64,000 nucleotides of DNA from Camarhynchus parvulus (Eukaryota; Chordata; Aves; Passeriformes; Thraupidae), in assembly GCF_901933205.1 (NCBI RefSeq), contig NC_044574.1, forward strand, positions 23,359,733 through 23,423,732, in the 5' to 3' direction. The notes below the pieces were generated by a model, which ran no database searches, had not been told where the DNA came from, and saw only the letters and a list, made by a program, of their open reading frames with translations. A program made the translations under genes and the position numbers. Positions 52,801 to 60,255 of this stretch are shown one piece after another (position 1 is the stretch's first letter; every line of letters begins with the position of its first letter).

Positions 52801-53802
52801 TCCAATCTCTAAAAATTATTACTCCACCCTGGGCATAGGACCACATCCTAGGTTACAAAAACCTTTGGTTCAAAGACCATGGTGTTAACAAACGAGCTGT
52901 GTCAATATTTGATCAATGCTCAACTTAATTCTCTATTTTCAGCATGGACTTAAGAAATAATCCTACTGTAGCACAGTAGCATTTTTTTTCCAGTGGAAGA
53001 AGGGATTAACAAAGTAAAAAAGAGGCAAGACTTGCACTCCCTCAGGATGCTGTCAAACAAGCAGAGAAGATGCTTTTCCAACAATCCCTTTTGCTCAAGA
53101 AAATTTAGCAATTTTGTCAATTATACTAAATAGGAAAAAAACAGTATGCATTACACTAAGTTAAAAAATCTGAGGCATGTTTTACATTTGAAACTATTTC
53201 AAAATTCCATCCATAAACTCCAGAAATTAAGCTTTGTTTTTGGCAAACAGTGTGATCTTTTCAATCAAAAATACCCTTACGTAGGCCTGCTTGTTTCCCC
53301 CACTCAACTATATTTTCTTCAAATGCCGGAACCCAAAACACCACCTAGCTTGCCAAAAAATTTTGCTAGCATATCCTGTAATTATTACTTGTGATTCCAC
53401 TTCAGACCTCTCCTCTAAACTGTGGATATGTTTCATGCACAAATTAGCAGTTAATGCACCAATTCCAGCACTGAGAGAACTCACAAGACAACAGTAATGA
53501 ATTACAAAAAATGAGGAAAATGGGTCCTCCACTTTTAAGGAAAAACAATGAAGTCATATTCCCTTAAAGGTCTGCAGGCAGGAAGGACAACAAAACTCTG
53601 GCAGTTCTCCATTCCAGTGATAAAATGTTTACCTTAACAAGTAAAAGTTTCAGGGAGGGGGGCGGTGGTCAGAATTGCTCACCTTTAACCGTTTAACCAC
53701 CTCATCGTTGGTAATTTTGTCTGTAATCTCCTTCACTCCAGGAGGATAGTAGATGATTTTACCGTCGGCAGCAGGTTTTGGTTGGGTAGCAGGGAAGTCC
53801 AT
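1650..53802 (-). CDS. PDS5A: PDS5A, cohesin-associated factor A (first 18 coding exons; gene continues off the left edge)
   Basis: PDS5 proteins bind the cohesin ring through the RAD21/STAG module in the nucleus. With WAPL they promote cohesin release, and they are also needed for sororin- and acetylation-dependent cohesion (family knowledge). Eighteen exons splice into 711 codons plus two bases with no stop or frameshift. Diagnostic stretches include [20 protein letters not shown] (residues 41-60), [13 protein letters not shown] (about 364-376), [18 protein letters not shown] (406-423) and [16 protein letters not shown] (569-584). These fit PDS5A rather than PDS5B: for example [13 protein letters not shown] where I recall PDS5B having SEEEKELYLNLAL. 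The visible part is the N-terminal helical HEAT-repeat half; the rest of the solenoid and the basic C-terminal tail are outside the window. The ATG has A at -3 and G at +4. A CpG-island promoter lies just upstream. Human PDS5A has the same overall architecture (from memory). Confidence 0.97.
2705..2810 (-). CDS. PDS5A: PDS5A coding exon 17 (residues 623-658)
   Basis: The exon is 106 bp, from CATTTCAG|TGC to CTCAAG|GTAATC. It encodes [20 protein letters not shown] followed by [16 protein letters not shown]. The acidic ADDEEE loop is a family landmark. Confidence 0.95.
3512..3627 (-). CDS. PDS5A: PDS5A coding exon 16 (residues 585-622 plus 2 bases)
   Basis: The exon is 116 bp, from TTGTAG|AGGG to ATTAG|GTAAGT. 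It encodes [20 protein letters not shown] followed by [18 protein letters not shown]. It ends in phase 2. Confidence 0.95.
4574..4713 (-). CDS. PDS5A: PDS5A coding exon 15 (residues 538-584)
   Basis: The exon is 140 bp, from CATACAG|AAAA to GTGTG|GTAAGG. It encodes [20 protein letters not shown], then [20 protein letters not shown] and KQADVCV. The cysteine-rich [11 protein letters not shown] segment is typical of PDS5 proteins. Intron 14, between this exon and exon 14, is only 129 bp. Confidence 0.96.
4843..4891 (-). CDS. PDS5A: PDS5A coding exon 14 (residues 522-537 plus 1 base), microexon-sized
   Basis: This 49-bp exon runs from GTCCTCAG|TCA to GCAA|GTAAGT and encodes [16 protein letters not shown]. 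It is too short to be found by open-frame length. It is supported by flanking splice sites, by the phase match (0 in, 1 out) and by the family sequence between HKQPT and KNLPDPG. Confidence 0.93.
5620..5701 (-). CDS. PDS5A: PDS5A coding exon 13 (residues 494-521)
   Basis: The exon is 82 bp, from TTTGCAG|AGC to CCCACT|GTACGG. It encodes [20 protein letters not shown] followed by LDLHKQPT. It ends in phase 0. Confidence 0.94.
6301..6414 (-). CDS. PDS5A: PDS5A coding exon 12 (residues 456-493 plus 2 bases)
   Basis: The exon is 114 bp, from CCTGCAG|ATT to GTCAA|GTACGT. It encodes [20 protein letters not shown] followed by [18 protein letters not shown]. It enters and leaves in phase 2. Confidence 0.95.
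9569..9720 (-). CDS. PDS5A: PDS5A coding exon 11 (residues 406-455 plus 2 bases)
   Basis: The exon is 152 bp, from CTCTCAAG|TGG to GACAA|GTGAGT. It encodes [20 protein letters not shown], then [20 protein letters not shown] and [10 protein letters not shown]. The [10 protein letters not shown] helix is a strongly conserved PDS5 HEAT signature. Confidence 0.96.
9721..15710 (-). other. PDS5A: PDS5A intron 10
   Basis: This 6.0 kb AT-rich intron has GT-AG ends. It holds a (CAAA)n tract at about 9767-9793, an (AT)n tract at about 12309-12322 and a three-armed inverted repeat at 15322-15385. A slightly more GC-rich stretch (about 10080-10370) was not recognised as any repeat. Confidence 0.75.
15322..15385. 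repeat. Three-armed inverted repeat in intron 10
   Basis: AAATCCTTAAATCACAA (15322-15338) is perfectly complementary to 15349-15365 across a 10-nt loop. The overlapping GGATTTGTGATTTAAGG (15345-15361) also pairs with CCTTAAGTCACAAATCC (15369-15385) with one mismatch. Two mutually exclusive hairpins are therefore possible. Confidence 0.85.
15711..15856 (-). CDS. PDS5A: PDS5A coding exon 10 (residues 357-405)
   Basis: The exon is 146 bp, from ATGACAG|AATA to AAACGG|GTAAGT. It encodes [20 protein letters not shown], a central block, and [14 protein letters not shown]. The [20 protein letters not shown] block is shared by both vertebrate PDS5 paralogs; the following [15 protein letters not shown] fits PDS5A. 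Confidence 0.96.
16748..16842 (-). CDS. PDS5A: PDS5A coding exon 9 (residues 325-356 plus 1 base)
   Basis: The exon is 95 bp, from CCTCTAG|GTTC to CACTG|GTGAGA. It encodes [20 protein letters not shown] followed by [12 protein letters not shown]. It enters in phase 2 and ends in phase 1. Confidence 0.95.
17141..17174. repeat. TG/CA self-complementary microsatellite
   Basis: TTGTGTGTGTGCACGTACAC is followed by ACACGCACACACAA. A TG half faces a CA half, giving a short imperfect palindrome in intron 8. Confidence 0.7.
17629..17744 (-). CDS. PDS5A: PDS5A coding exon 8 (residues 287-324 plus 2 bases)
   Basis: The exon is 116 bp, from TTTTTAG|AGC to GGGCG|GTAAGA. It encodes [20 protein letters not shown] followed by [18 protein letters not shown]. 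It ends in phase 2; the split Arg codon is completed in exon 9. Confidence 0.95.
18815..18955 (-). CDS. PDS5A: PDS5A coding exon 7 (residues 240-286)
   Basis: The exon is 141 bp in phase 0, from TAG|TTTTTTAAC to AAG|GTGGGT. It encodes [20 protein letters not shown] followed by [20 protein letters not shown] and QLEFKLK. Two HEAT-type helices can be seen in the leucine pattern. Confidence 0.95.
20376..20456 (-). CDS. PDS5A: PDS5A coding exon 6 (residues 213-239)
   Basis: The exon is 81 bp in phase 0, from TATTTCAG|AAC to GCCAAT|GTATGT. It encodes [20 protein letters not shown] followed by IEPCIAN. Confidence 0.95.
23788..23914 (-). CDS. PDS5A: PDS5A coding exon 5 (residues 170-212)
   Basis: The exon is 127 bp, from ATCTTAG|TAA to CACAAG|GTCTGC. 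It encodes [20 protein letters not shown], then a segment ending in [14 protein letters not shown]. The donor GTCTGC is weak. A second, better-looking GTAAAA lies 9 nt downstream (plus 23777-23778) and would add Val-Cys-Gln in frame. The 23788 boundary is chosen because the family reads PAHKNLNKQ across this junction. Confidence 0.93.
24391..24488 (-). CDS. PDS5A: PDS5A coding exon 4 (residues 138-169 plus 2 bases)
   Basis: The exon is 98 bp, from TTTTAG|AAT to ATCAA|GTAAGT, encoding [20 protein letters not shown] followed by [12 protein letters not shown]. It ends in phase 2; the split codon is completed as Asn by the next exon. Confidence 0.95.
25286..25372 (-). CDS. PDS5A: PDS5A coding exon 3 (residues 109-137)
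   Basis: The exon is 87 bp in phase 0, from TTTGACAG|GAC to GAG|GTAAC. It encodes [20 protein letters not shown] followed by FNRYFYLLE, a segment almost identical among vertebrate PDS5 proteins. Confidence 0.95.
25660..25688 (+). other. G-rich tract with potential G-quadruplex, intron 2
   Basis: Four runs of four or five Gs (25660-25664, 25674-25678, 25680-25683 and 25685-25688) occur within 29 bases on the plus strand, which is the template strand for PDS5A. The tract lies about 100 bases past the exon 2 donor. Because the G runs are on the template, the pre-mRNA would carry C runs here. Confidence 0.6.
25790..25993 (-). CDS. PDS5A: PDS5A coding exon 2 (residues 41-108)
   Basis: The exon is 204 bp, phase 0 to phase 0, from TTTTTCAG|ATG to AAG|GTAAAA. 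It carries the highly conserved start of the HEAT solenoid, including [20 protein letters not shown] and [18 protein letters not shown]. It happens to start with ATG, so a transcript initiating inside intron 1 could in principle begin translation here and lose only 40 residues. Nothing else in the sequence supports such a transcript. Confidence 0.97.
27665..27757 (+). mobile_element. CR1 LINE fragment (short piece of the reverse-transcriptase end)
   Basis: This is a short GC-rich stretch running from CTGGGGTGCATCAGG through CAAGGGAGGGGACTGG to CCACTGGAGTCCTGG. It follows the CR1 ORF2 segment that normally encodes ILGCIRNSIASRSREVILPL and LYSALVRPHLEY. It is truncated at both ends and no longer codes. 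The match is from memory of the CR1 consensus. Confidence 0.55.
30950..31490 (+). mobile_element. CR1 LINE fragment, decayed reverse-transcriptase C-terminal part
   Basis: The plus strand, with frame changes, reads as the end of the CR1 reverse transcriptase. Segments seen are [11 protein letters not shown], then [20 protein letters not shown] (the FADDTKLGG active-site region with Phe-Ala replaced), MRFNKAPA, a shifted [15 protein letters not shown] part, [12 protein letters not shown] (usually QVAKKANGILAC), [19 protein letters not shown], and [16 protein letters not shown] ending at [10 protein letters not shown]. Several frameshifts and the missing 5' part make it a dead copy. Neither the apurinic endonuclease domain nor the usual CR1 3' terminal repeats are visible next to it. 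Confidence 0.85.
35340..36434 (-). mobile_element. Endogenous-retrovirus-type LTR, probably solo, minus orientation
   Basis: Read on the minus strand the element opens at 36434 with TGTATTGGGTTTGTGTGGC, the start I associate with a common avian ERV LTR family. It continues through AACAGATTTAAG and a CTGCAGG-rich body, then an AATAAA signal (plus TTTATT near 35512), then TGAGTGATCTCTCTCTGTCC. The left boundary is approximate. The middle (about 35680-36200) has degenerate units of about 45-55 bp containing CTCC, CACAGG and CTGCAGG. No gag, pol or env is next to it, so it appears to be a solo LTR. Family assignment (ERVL- or ERVK-like) is from memory and uncertain. Confidence 0.7.
35680..36200. 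repeat. Degenerate minisatellite inside the LTR
   Basis: Diverged units of about 45-55 bp recur. They are recognisable by GGAGACAGTTCTCCA / GGCAACAGTTCTCCA (35710-35775) and later by repeated ATGGTCCTCTGCAGGCTGCAGG / TGGTCCTCCATGGGCTGCAGGG (36025-36130). The array leaves long open frames in several phases on both strands, the longest 283 codons on the plus strand. These are composition effects. Confidence 0.6.
36845..37488. repeat. Dispersed inverted 25-bp repeat pair (24 of 25 matching)
   Basis: 36845-36869 (TAGCCTGACCTTGAAATAAC plus CTGCAG overlap) is the reverse complement of 37464-37488 apart from one base. The left member abuts the arm of the 29-bp hairpin. The 0.6 kb between them has no recognised coding content and includes an A/C-rich low-complexity tract (about 37088-37136). 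Confidence 0.8.
36869..36944. repeat. Perfect 29-bp inverted repeat with 18-nt spacer
   Basis: The left arm 36869-36897 (GCTTTCTATAAATAATATG... to ...CATTTG) is exactly complementary to 36916-36944. The spacer contains the small palindrome GAAATATTTC. Either strand could fold into a long hairpin. The arms are AT-rich and do not match any element I recognise. Confidence 0.9.
37751..37848. repeat. Hairpin-forming element with inner 14-bp perfect arms and outer matching ends
   Basis: The inner arms TTAAAGAACATTTT (37771-37784) and their exact complement (37787-37800) flank a 2-nt loop. Outside them, TTAATACAAGAC (37752-37763) pairs with GTCTTGTACTAA (37837-37848) with one mismatch. The whole could be a tiny inverted-terminal-repeat element of about 100 bp, or a chance foldback. 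Confidence 0.7.
39570..39631. repeat. Tandem duplication of a 31-bp unit
   Basis: 39570-39600 and 39601-39631 are adjacent copies sharing ATCACATA and GGGTTAAAAAATGGT. They differ at two positions. This is a recent local duplication in intron 1. Confidence 0.85.
50852..50881. repeat. 12-bp perfect inverted repeat (hairpin)
   Basis: AAAGGGGGATAT (50852-50863) and ATATCCCCCTTT (50870-50881) flank a 6-nt loop. The five G-C pairs make it a stable stem in AT-rich surroundings of intron 1. Confidence 0.75.
53683..53802 (-). CDS. PDS5A: PDS5A coding exon 1 (residues 1-40)
   Basis: It begins at the ATG (plus-strand cat at 53800-53802) and reads [20 protein letters not shown], then [21 protein letters not shown] up to the donor AAG|GTGAGC. 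It ends in phase 0. The N-terminus is about six residues shorter than the mammalian protein as I recall it. The 5'UTR part of this exon probably extends to about 53853, where CTGACCGATAG gives an acceptor after a T-rich tract. A second AG ten bases downstream (53843) is an alternative. Confidence 0.93.
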
Positions 53803-53939
53803 CCTGGCGCTGCTGGTTATAAACTTTCCTTCTCCACAGTCCTCTACCGGCCTCTATCGGTCAGAAAACAAAAGTTCAGCAGAATAGAAACGACTTTCTA
53901 ACCCTCTTTTTCCATTCCTCACCCTCAATTCGCTGAAGG

Positions 53940-55400
53940 CCCCGGCTATCGCCCCGCCGGCCGCGCCCCCCAGCGCTGCCCCCGCCGCATCCCGGCGGGA
54001 GCGAGGCCCGGCCCGCCGCCGCTCCCCGCGACTCGGGCCTCCCCGCTCCCCTCCGGCGCCTCCTTTCATTGCGGGGCTGCTCCAGCCCAACACTGTTAGT
54101 TCGCAGCCGACGGTTTTACAATGAAATTTGGGGCCCAATCGAGGGACACCCCGCGGCCGAGGGCCCCTTACAGCCCGGGGGGTGGGCCGGGGACGCCGTT
54201 CCGGCCCCAGGGGGTGGTTCGGAGCCGGCACACCGGCCCCGGAGCCGGGAGACGAGGCCTAAACAGTTAGGCCTCAAAACTATCGGGAGGCAGAGAAGCC
54301 AACAGGAGAGGGGGAGGGAGGGAGGAAGGGAGGGAGGCGGCGGCGAGCGCAAACAAAACCCCCCCGCGACCCCCCCCATTCCCTCAGAGCCCCCCCACCC
54401 ACCCTCCCGCGCCTCCAGGAGCCCCCCCGGGGAGGGGGCCCGGCCACTCGCCACTTTCCATTTGTTCCCGCAACTTCATGTCCCCTCAGCCCTCGCCCCG
54501 CACCCCCCGCCACCTGCCCCGCCGCCCCGCATTCGGCCGGGCCCACAAAGAGCCCCCCGCAGCCCCGGCTCCGCGCACACACCCCCGCGGCCGTGGGGAG
54601 CGGGGAGCGAGCACGGGGGGAAGCGGGACCCGGAGCCGCCTTTACCTCATGCAGCTCCGGAAGGTGCAGCATTGAGCAGCCTCCGTGCCGGGTGGTGCTC
54701 GCCGCTCCGCCGCCACCCCGCCGTCCGCTGCCCTGGGCGCTCCCGCCGCCTCCTGCTCCGCGGCACGGCAGCTCCTGCTCGGGAGCGCTGGCTGGGGGAA
54801 GGGGAGCGGCTCGGTGGCGGCAGCAGCGGCGGCGGCGGCGGCCGGGAGAGGGGGAGGCTCGGGCGGAGCGTGCGCCGCGGGGACCCAGCGCCGCTCTCCG
54901 CCCGCCCAGGGAAGCGCAGCCCGGGAGGAGCCTCCGCGCCGCCCCCGCCCCTTCCCCTGCCCGCCCGCGGCCGGCGGCGACGCCCCGCCAGGAGCCCCCA
55001 GCCCCCGCCCCGGGCAGAGGGCGAGGCCGCCCGGGAAGTCTGTTACGGCGCGGAGCCCCGCGCAGGGTGCCGGGCAATGCCGGGCGTGGGCAGCGCGGCG
55101 CTGCCTCAGCTTGGCGCCTGAAGCCCCGGAGCGGGCTCCGCCGGGGCGGCGAGGGCACGGCTGGCGCCGAGCGGCGATGCCCGGCTGCCGGCAGTGTCAG
55201 CGAGCGAGGCTGCGGGGTCCTGGCTGCAGGGCGGGAAGGCGAGAGTTACTTTGCTGCTTCCTTACGGAGCCCGGGCCGCTCATGGCTGCGCGGGCTCGTC
55301 GGGCCGGTCCCTCAGGCATCTGGGGCCTGGTCAGCGTGATGGAGAAGACAGTGCGGAAACGGCGTGTGGGGAGGCACGGAGAGTGCGGTGGCAGGCGAGA
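53940..55400. promoter_or_regulatory. CpG-island promoter of PDS5A
   Basis: This is a block of very high GC and dense CpG in a window otherwise rich in A and T. It spans the region just upstream of the first coding exon. It contains a purine-rich run of GGGAGG units (about 54309-54342), a GGC repeat (about 54818-54845), several GC-box-like sites, and a CTTCCGG ETS-like site on the minus strand near 54656-54662. No TATA box is evident. These features fit a constitutive housekeeping promoter. Long open frames on both strands here follow from base composition. Confidence 0.85.
54646..54900 (-). other. PDS5A: Probable noncoding first exon of PDS5A (5'UTR; 5' end approximate)
   Basis: On the minus strand the CpG island contains CTGCATGAG|GTAAAGGCGG, a good donor with GT at plus 54644-54645. 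Splicing from here to the acceptor near 53853 or 53843 would remove an intron of about 0.8 kb and join to the exon carrying the ATG. As I recall, mammalian PDS5A also has a noncoding first exon. The transcription start cannot be fixed from sequence, so the right boundary is only a guess. Confidence 0.5.
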
Positions 55401-58400
55401 GTGAGCAGTCTTTCAGGCAGATGCGGGGAAAGAGCAGTATACACACTTGGGTTATAAATCTTAAGGAGAAACTTGAATATGCAGACCAAAGGAGCCCTCG
55501 CCAGCCAACTCAGGAAATCCTTCCATGCAAAATGTCTTTGTAATTTAATATTCATATTGCCAAGGGATGGGGTATGTCTGGAAAGTCAATAGCAAAGTGG
55601 GATATATCTGTCTGTTTTGAATCTGCAGTATGTACCCTGCCCGACGTGTAGGTGGCTATGAAATGTTTTCTAGATGCCCGTACTGTTCAGAGACGGTATG
55701 TGGCAGCTGAAAGATGACTTCTAGCTGATCAAGACTAATTTCGGATCTTCAGCTGCTTTTTTTTTGTTCAAACCAACTAAAAATATTGTTTTTCTTTATT
55801 TTGGAAATCTCTAATGAATTTTCTTCAGAGCAAATTGAAGTTAGGAGATCAGGACCATCTCCATGGAGGGATGTTTCTCTCCATGGGGGTTGCACAGGTA
55901 CGACAGGAGCCTAGCCAGGCACAGCAGGGTGGGCTAGCATGGCCCGGCAGTGGCGAAGGAAAGATGCAGGAGGGTGAGGGGATGGGAGAGGATGAGAAAG
56001 GGGTAAGTAAGTAAGAGTATGATGAAGTATGCCAAATTCTAGCTTTGCAAGGTGCTGGTGGAAAATGTACAAAGACTGAGAAGCTTTTTGGAACTTCAGG
56101 TGTAATAGCATGTGGGTAGGAAATTGCTCTCCTACGTTTGTGTTCCTTGTATCCCTGCAGTGTTGTCCTAGGGGAGTTAAAGCCTTGAATGTCCACAGCC
56201 TCTATGAAACCAGCTTAGAAGGATTATAGTGAAAGTAACTGAGAGTTGCAATGAACACTTGGAGGATCTCAAGCACTGATTTTAAAATTTAGAATGGTGT
56301 CATCAGACCAGGCATTTAAATCTGGCTGTGAATCCAGACTTAGATGAAATTATTCTCTCCAAGCTTAAGGATTTGGGCATTCACAATAGACACGTGACTC
56401 TAAGGTTGTACTGATTTTAGTAAATAAATAAAGCCAATTCAAAGCATGTTATCTTTTTTCTGAATGTAAACTAAAGAGGCCATTTAGATTTGCCTTAACG
56501 TGTAAGGACTCAGACTAGCTATCAACTTTAATTTGTTGTCAATCAAATAAGATGTACTGTCAGAACTTATATACATTGAACATATTTGGGTCTTCTATCC
56601 TTAAATTTGTTACATATTTCCTTCTCCAATCAAATTACTAATATAAACCATTTGGTGTAGGTTCCTTATTTTTAATACACTTCTTTTAACACAATAAATT
56701 AGAAACAAATCCTAGAAAATTATCCTGTAACTAAATGAAGTATATATCAAAAACCTATATGAGCTCATTTCAGTTTAAATAAAAAAGACAGAATCTAAGT
56801 CAGTAAAAATAATGCAAGAAATAAATTTAAAGAGTCTGTTGCTAAGGTTTTTTTCATGAACCAAGCATGGAGCTAGAAAGATGTTAGGCAGACTTCTGCT
56901 TGGGCAGAATTGAAGTACTACAGGTTTTGCATTCCAGAAATTTCACCTAAATCTCTGAATTGCTTGGATTTTAATACTTGTTTTCAACTATTCTTTAGTT
57001 GTCATTGAAAAGCACCATTTTCTGTATAGCACTAGTGTGATCTACAATATCATAACTTCTTGTTTTAATCTTGTAGTCAAAAGATTTTTTTTCACAAACC
57101 AACACCATCTTTACTTAGAATTGCTTATACAGTGGGTTGTGAAGTAGGACTAAGAACATAATGGTCAAGGGCTACCCTCCCACAGCTTGCTTTTAGTCTA
57201 AGTTAAGGACAAACAGTGCAAAGCCCCTAGTATGCACTTCTAACCACTTTTATTTTTCATCAAAGAATAAGATAACATCTTGCATTGCACATAATACGTA
57301 CGTTGAAGGTTGTTGTCATCTTATTGCAATGATCCCATACCTTCTTGATGATTTCTCATGGGCAGCTCCTTGAAGCACAAGCTCCATCTCTCTCCTCACC
57401 CACCTATCCCACTCTTTTGTAGCACTCGTCTTCTTACTGGACTGCTAAGGGCAGGCCTGTTCCTAATCTTTGGTGATTGGTACAGCTGCAACTCCTCAGG
57501 TGTGAGACTGCCTTCTGCACTATCTTTATTTTCTTACATTCTATCCCTCCACAGCAGGTAGCACGTAGTTAGACAAGGCAATTTAAAGATTTGACTTGAG
57601 GGTGCCAAGCAAGGTTTGCTCATTCAATTAAAATTCTGTTTCAACTTATGCAAGTTCTTTGTGAATCCCCACACTGAAGTACTCTTGGTTGTGGACCAAA
57701 ACCTCTGTCTTCTTGCAGATTTCAGATAAAAAGTGAAGTTAGAATAACACAGAAAGTCTTGAAAGGCATCAGTGGACGGTTGACTATCAAGGAGTTCACA
57801 CAAGATTCCTGCTTTTACAGGTAATGAGTGATTAGTCAGCAGTATGTTAGCCAGATATGTCGTGTTTTGAGTGAGTCTTGGACAAATCATATCAGCAAAG
57901 TGGCTGAGAGGAGTAGGTGCAAATTCTGTAATTATGGGCTGATTAGGCAATGGTTCTGTCTTTTCTCAGAAGAAAAGCAGTGGGATTTGTACTTCTGCAC
58001 CATTTGAAATTCTAAAGGGCTAAAACAGAGCATGTAGTTCTGATATCACACCCAATTAAGGGACGTATGAATGAACACTTAACTGCCAATTAGCTTGAAT
58101 ATATGCATGGCATTTTCAGAATGTAAAAACATAAAAGCTTCAGATAATCTTACCTGTGGTACTCCTTAATCTGAATAGTTCTGAAATCTGCTCTTATCAG
58201 ATACAATTACAGCTGCTAGTGTCTGGTTTGTTGCTTTTGCTTGTTTGACCTTCACCCTTCTAATTTCAGCAAGCAGCTGAGATCTGACTTGGACTGTGCT
58301 TGTACAGCTGTAGCCAGGTTCACATGATCCCTTGCGTTTTGCTGGATGGCTCTGTCTAATAATATGACCGAGTCCTTTAGTCTTTACCCAGATTTTACTG

Positions 58401-59470
58401 TTTGCATCAGAATTTTATTACCTTCACTCACTTTACTTCTATTGGAATGTATTTGCTCCGATCTGCTCTCATTTGTTTTGATTGTCTTTTAGACTACGAT
58501 TGCAAGTTTTATTCATAAACAAACTGAAATAAAGGGTGCCAAACACCTGTGGGGCAACCTTGTGAGTTGCTTCTTTCTTTGTATTGTGATAGAACAGGTT
58601 CAAGGAAAGGATCAAGAAAGGAAAAATATGTTTTTACTGGTAGGGAAAATAATGCAGCACAGGGTTTTCAGAACAAAACACTTTTTGGGTGAAACAGAAG
58701 AGTACAGGCTGATTACTTCAAGCACAGAAAGTCCTTTAATTCATGTTGATTAAGTTAAGCTGCGCTCACATGTTTCCAGGAACTGCTTAGTGGTTCTTCT
58801 CAGGTCTTTATTAATACAGTAAACACAGATAGTAACAATGACTAAGAAGTAAACAGTGACATTAAGACATGACACTGTGTTGTGAACTGCAATAAGTAAT
58901 ATCTGCCATTGCAGTATAACATATCTTTGATAACACCACCTAATTGTTTTAACTGCCTATTTTTATTATTGATGTTTTTTACATCTGCTGTAAATTGAGG
59001 TGGGTCAGAGGTGAGTTTCTTGACAATGTGCATTGCTGTAATGAAAAAGCTCCAAAAGGTGTTCCATTCCAGGGGGTATTGACAGTGAAATTACTCTTAG
59101 AATAGCCCAGGAAGTGGGCTTTGTTAGAAAACCAGGGACTGGTGTATCTCCCATTTTGTACATTGACAAGATAAAATCTAAAAGGGAGCAGAAGGACTTA
59201 TGTGTATTATATCATAAAGACAAATCAGATGGAGACACAAAGTGCTCCTGTGGAAGAGTCCCACAGCTCACTGAGTCTTCATTGAGTAGTACCAGTTCTG
59301 AATAAAGGGAAGAACCAAATACTGTATGGATGATAAACTCTTTTAAAACTGATCCCTAGCCATGATTTGTCTAAATGTCATTTTTGCTCTGGTTTTGGTA
59401 AGGAGGGCTTCTCCATGTGCTGCCTAAAAATGTCTTTATTATGAATCATGCTTGGAAATAGGGCAGTAAT
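55401..59470. other. Intergenic sequence upstream of the PDS5A promoter
   Basis: This is AT-rich sequence past the CpG island. I recognise no gene. A more GC-rich patch (55850-56020) ends in GGGTAAGTAAGTAAG, which looks like a plus-strand splice donor. A minus-strand open frame at 57624-57965 is described as a separate observation. In other amniotes N4BP2 lies on this side of PDS5A (from memory), but none of its exons is visible. Confidence 0.6.
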
Positions 59471-60195
59471 CACAGAATTATAGAATAGTTACGGTAGAAA
59501 GGGACTTTAAAGGTCATCTAGTCAGTCCAGCCCTCCTGCAGTAAGCAGGGACATACCCAACTAGATCAGGTTGCTCCAAGGCCTGTCCAGAGTGACCTTG
59601 AATGTTACCACGGATGAGACATTCATAACCTTTCTGAGCAACGTGTTCCAGTGTTTCAGCATCCTCCTGGTAAAAAATATTTTCCTTATATCTAGACTAA
59701 ATCTACACTCTTTTGGTTTAAAACCATCACCCTTTGTCTTATCACAACAGGTTCTGCTAAAAAGTCTGTCACCATCATTCTTGTAAGTCCCCTTTAGGTA
59801 CTGGAAGGCTATTACAAGGTTACCCTGGAGTCTTCTTTCAGGCTGAATAACCCCAGATCTCTCAGCCTTTCCTCACAGGAAAGATGCTACAGCCCTCTGA
59901 TCATCATCATGGCCTTTCTCTGGACCAGTTCCAAAAGATCCATGTTCTTCCTGTGCTGGGTCCCCAGAGCTGGCTGCAGCATTGCAGGTGGGGTCTTACC
60001 ACAGCAGAGCAGAGGGGCAGAATCCCCTCCCTCCCCTGCTGCCCTCGGGGCTCTGGATGCAGCCCAGGACACCTTTGGCTCTCTGGGCTGTGAGTGCCCA
60101 TAGCTGGGTCATGTCCAGCCTCTCATCCACCAGCATCACCAAATGGTTTTTGCACAGGGCTGCTCTTGATTAATTTGTTCCCCAGCATATAAATA
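59471..60195 (-). mobile_element. CR1 LINE 3' end (minus orientation, 5' truncated)
   Basis: The plus strand starts with CACAGAATTATAGAATAG, the reverse of the CR1 3' terminal ATTCTATGATTCT repeats. It goes on through AAAGGGACTTTAAAGGTCAT, CAGGTTGCTCCAAGGCCTG, TTTCAGCATCCTCCTGGT, TCAGCCTTTCCTCACAGGA and AGCTGGGTCATGTCCAGCC. This is the standard order of the CR1 3'UTR and the extreme end of ORF2, read antisense. The element lacks the rest of ORF2 and is a typical 5'-truncated copy, and the presence of the 3' end shows its orientation clearly. The right edge is vague because a microsatellite follows. Confidence 0.9.
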
Positions 60196-60202
60196 CGCAC
60201 AT

Positions 60203-60203
<1 letters not shown>

Positions 60204-60251
<48 letters not shown>
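60204..60251. repeat. (CA)24 microsatellite followed by an AT-rich tract
   Basis: An uninterrupted CA dinucleotide run of 24 units directly follows the CR1 fragment. It passes into alternating AT sequence up to about 60279. It is likely to be length-polymorphic. Confidence 0.95.

Positions 60252-60255
<4 letters not shown>

Larger units (their letters stand above)
25994..53682 (-). other. PDS5A: PDS5A intron 1 (between coding exons 1 and 2)
   Basis: At 27.7 kb this intron is larger than all other introns in the window together. It holds the CR1 fragments, the LTR and the inverted-repeat cluster listed separately. The stretches 26000-27650, 31500-35330 and 37850-53680 are mostly AT-rich unique sequence with microsatellites such as (CA)n at about 47768-47779 and 52338-52351, and an A-run at about 48779-48792. 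I recognise no exon. Confidence 0.85.

Noticed and set aside
53854..55404. Many long open frames on both strands (up to about 350 codons) in the GC-rich block
   Set aside because: They overlap in several phases on both strands, are dominated by Pro, Arg, Gly and Ala, and match no family. Stop codons are simply rare at this GC content. The block is the PDS5A CpG island.
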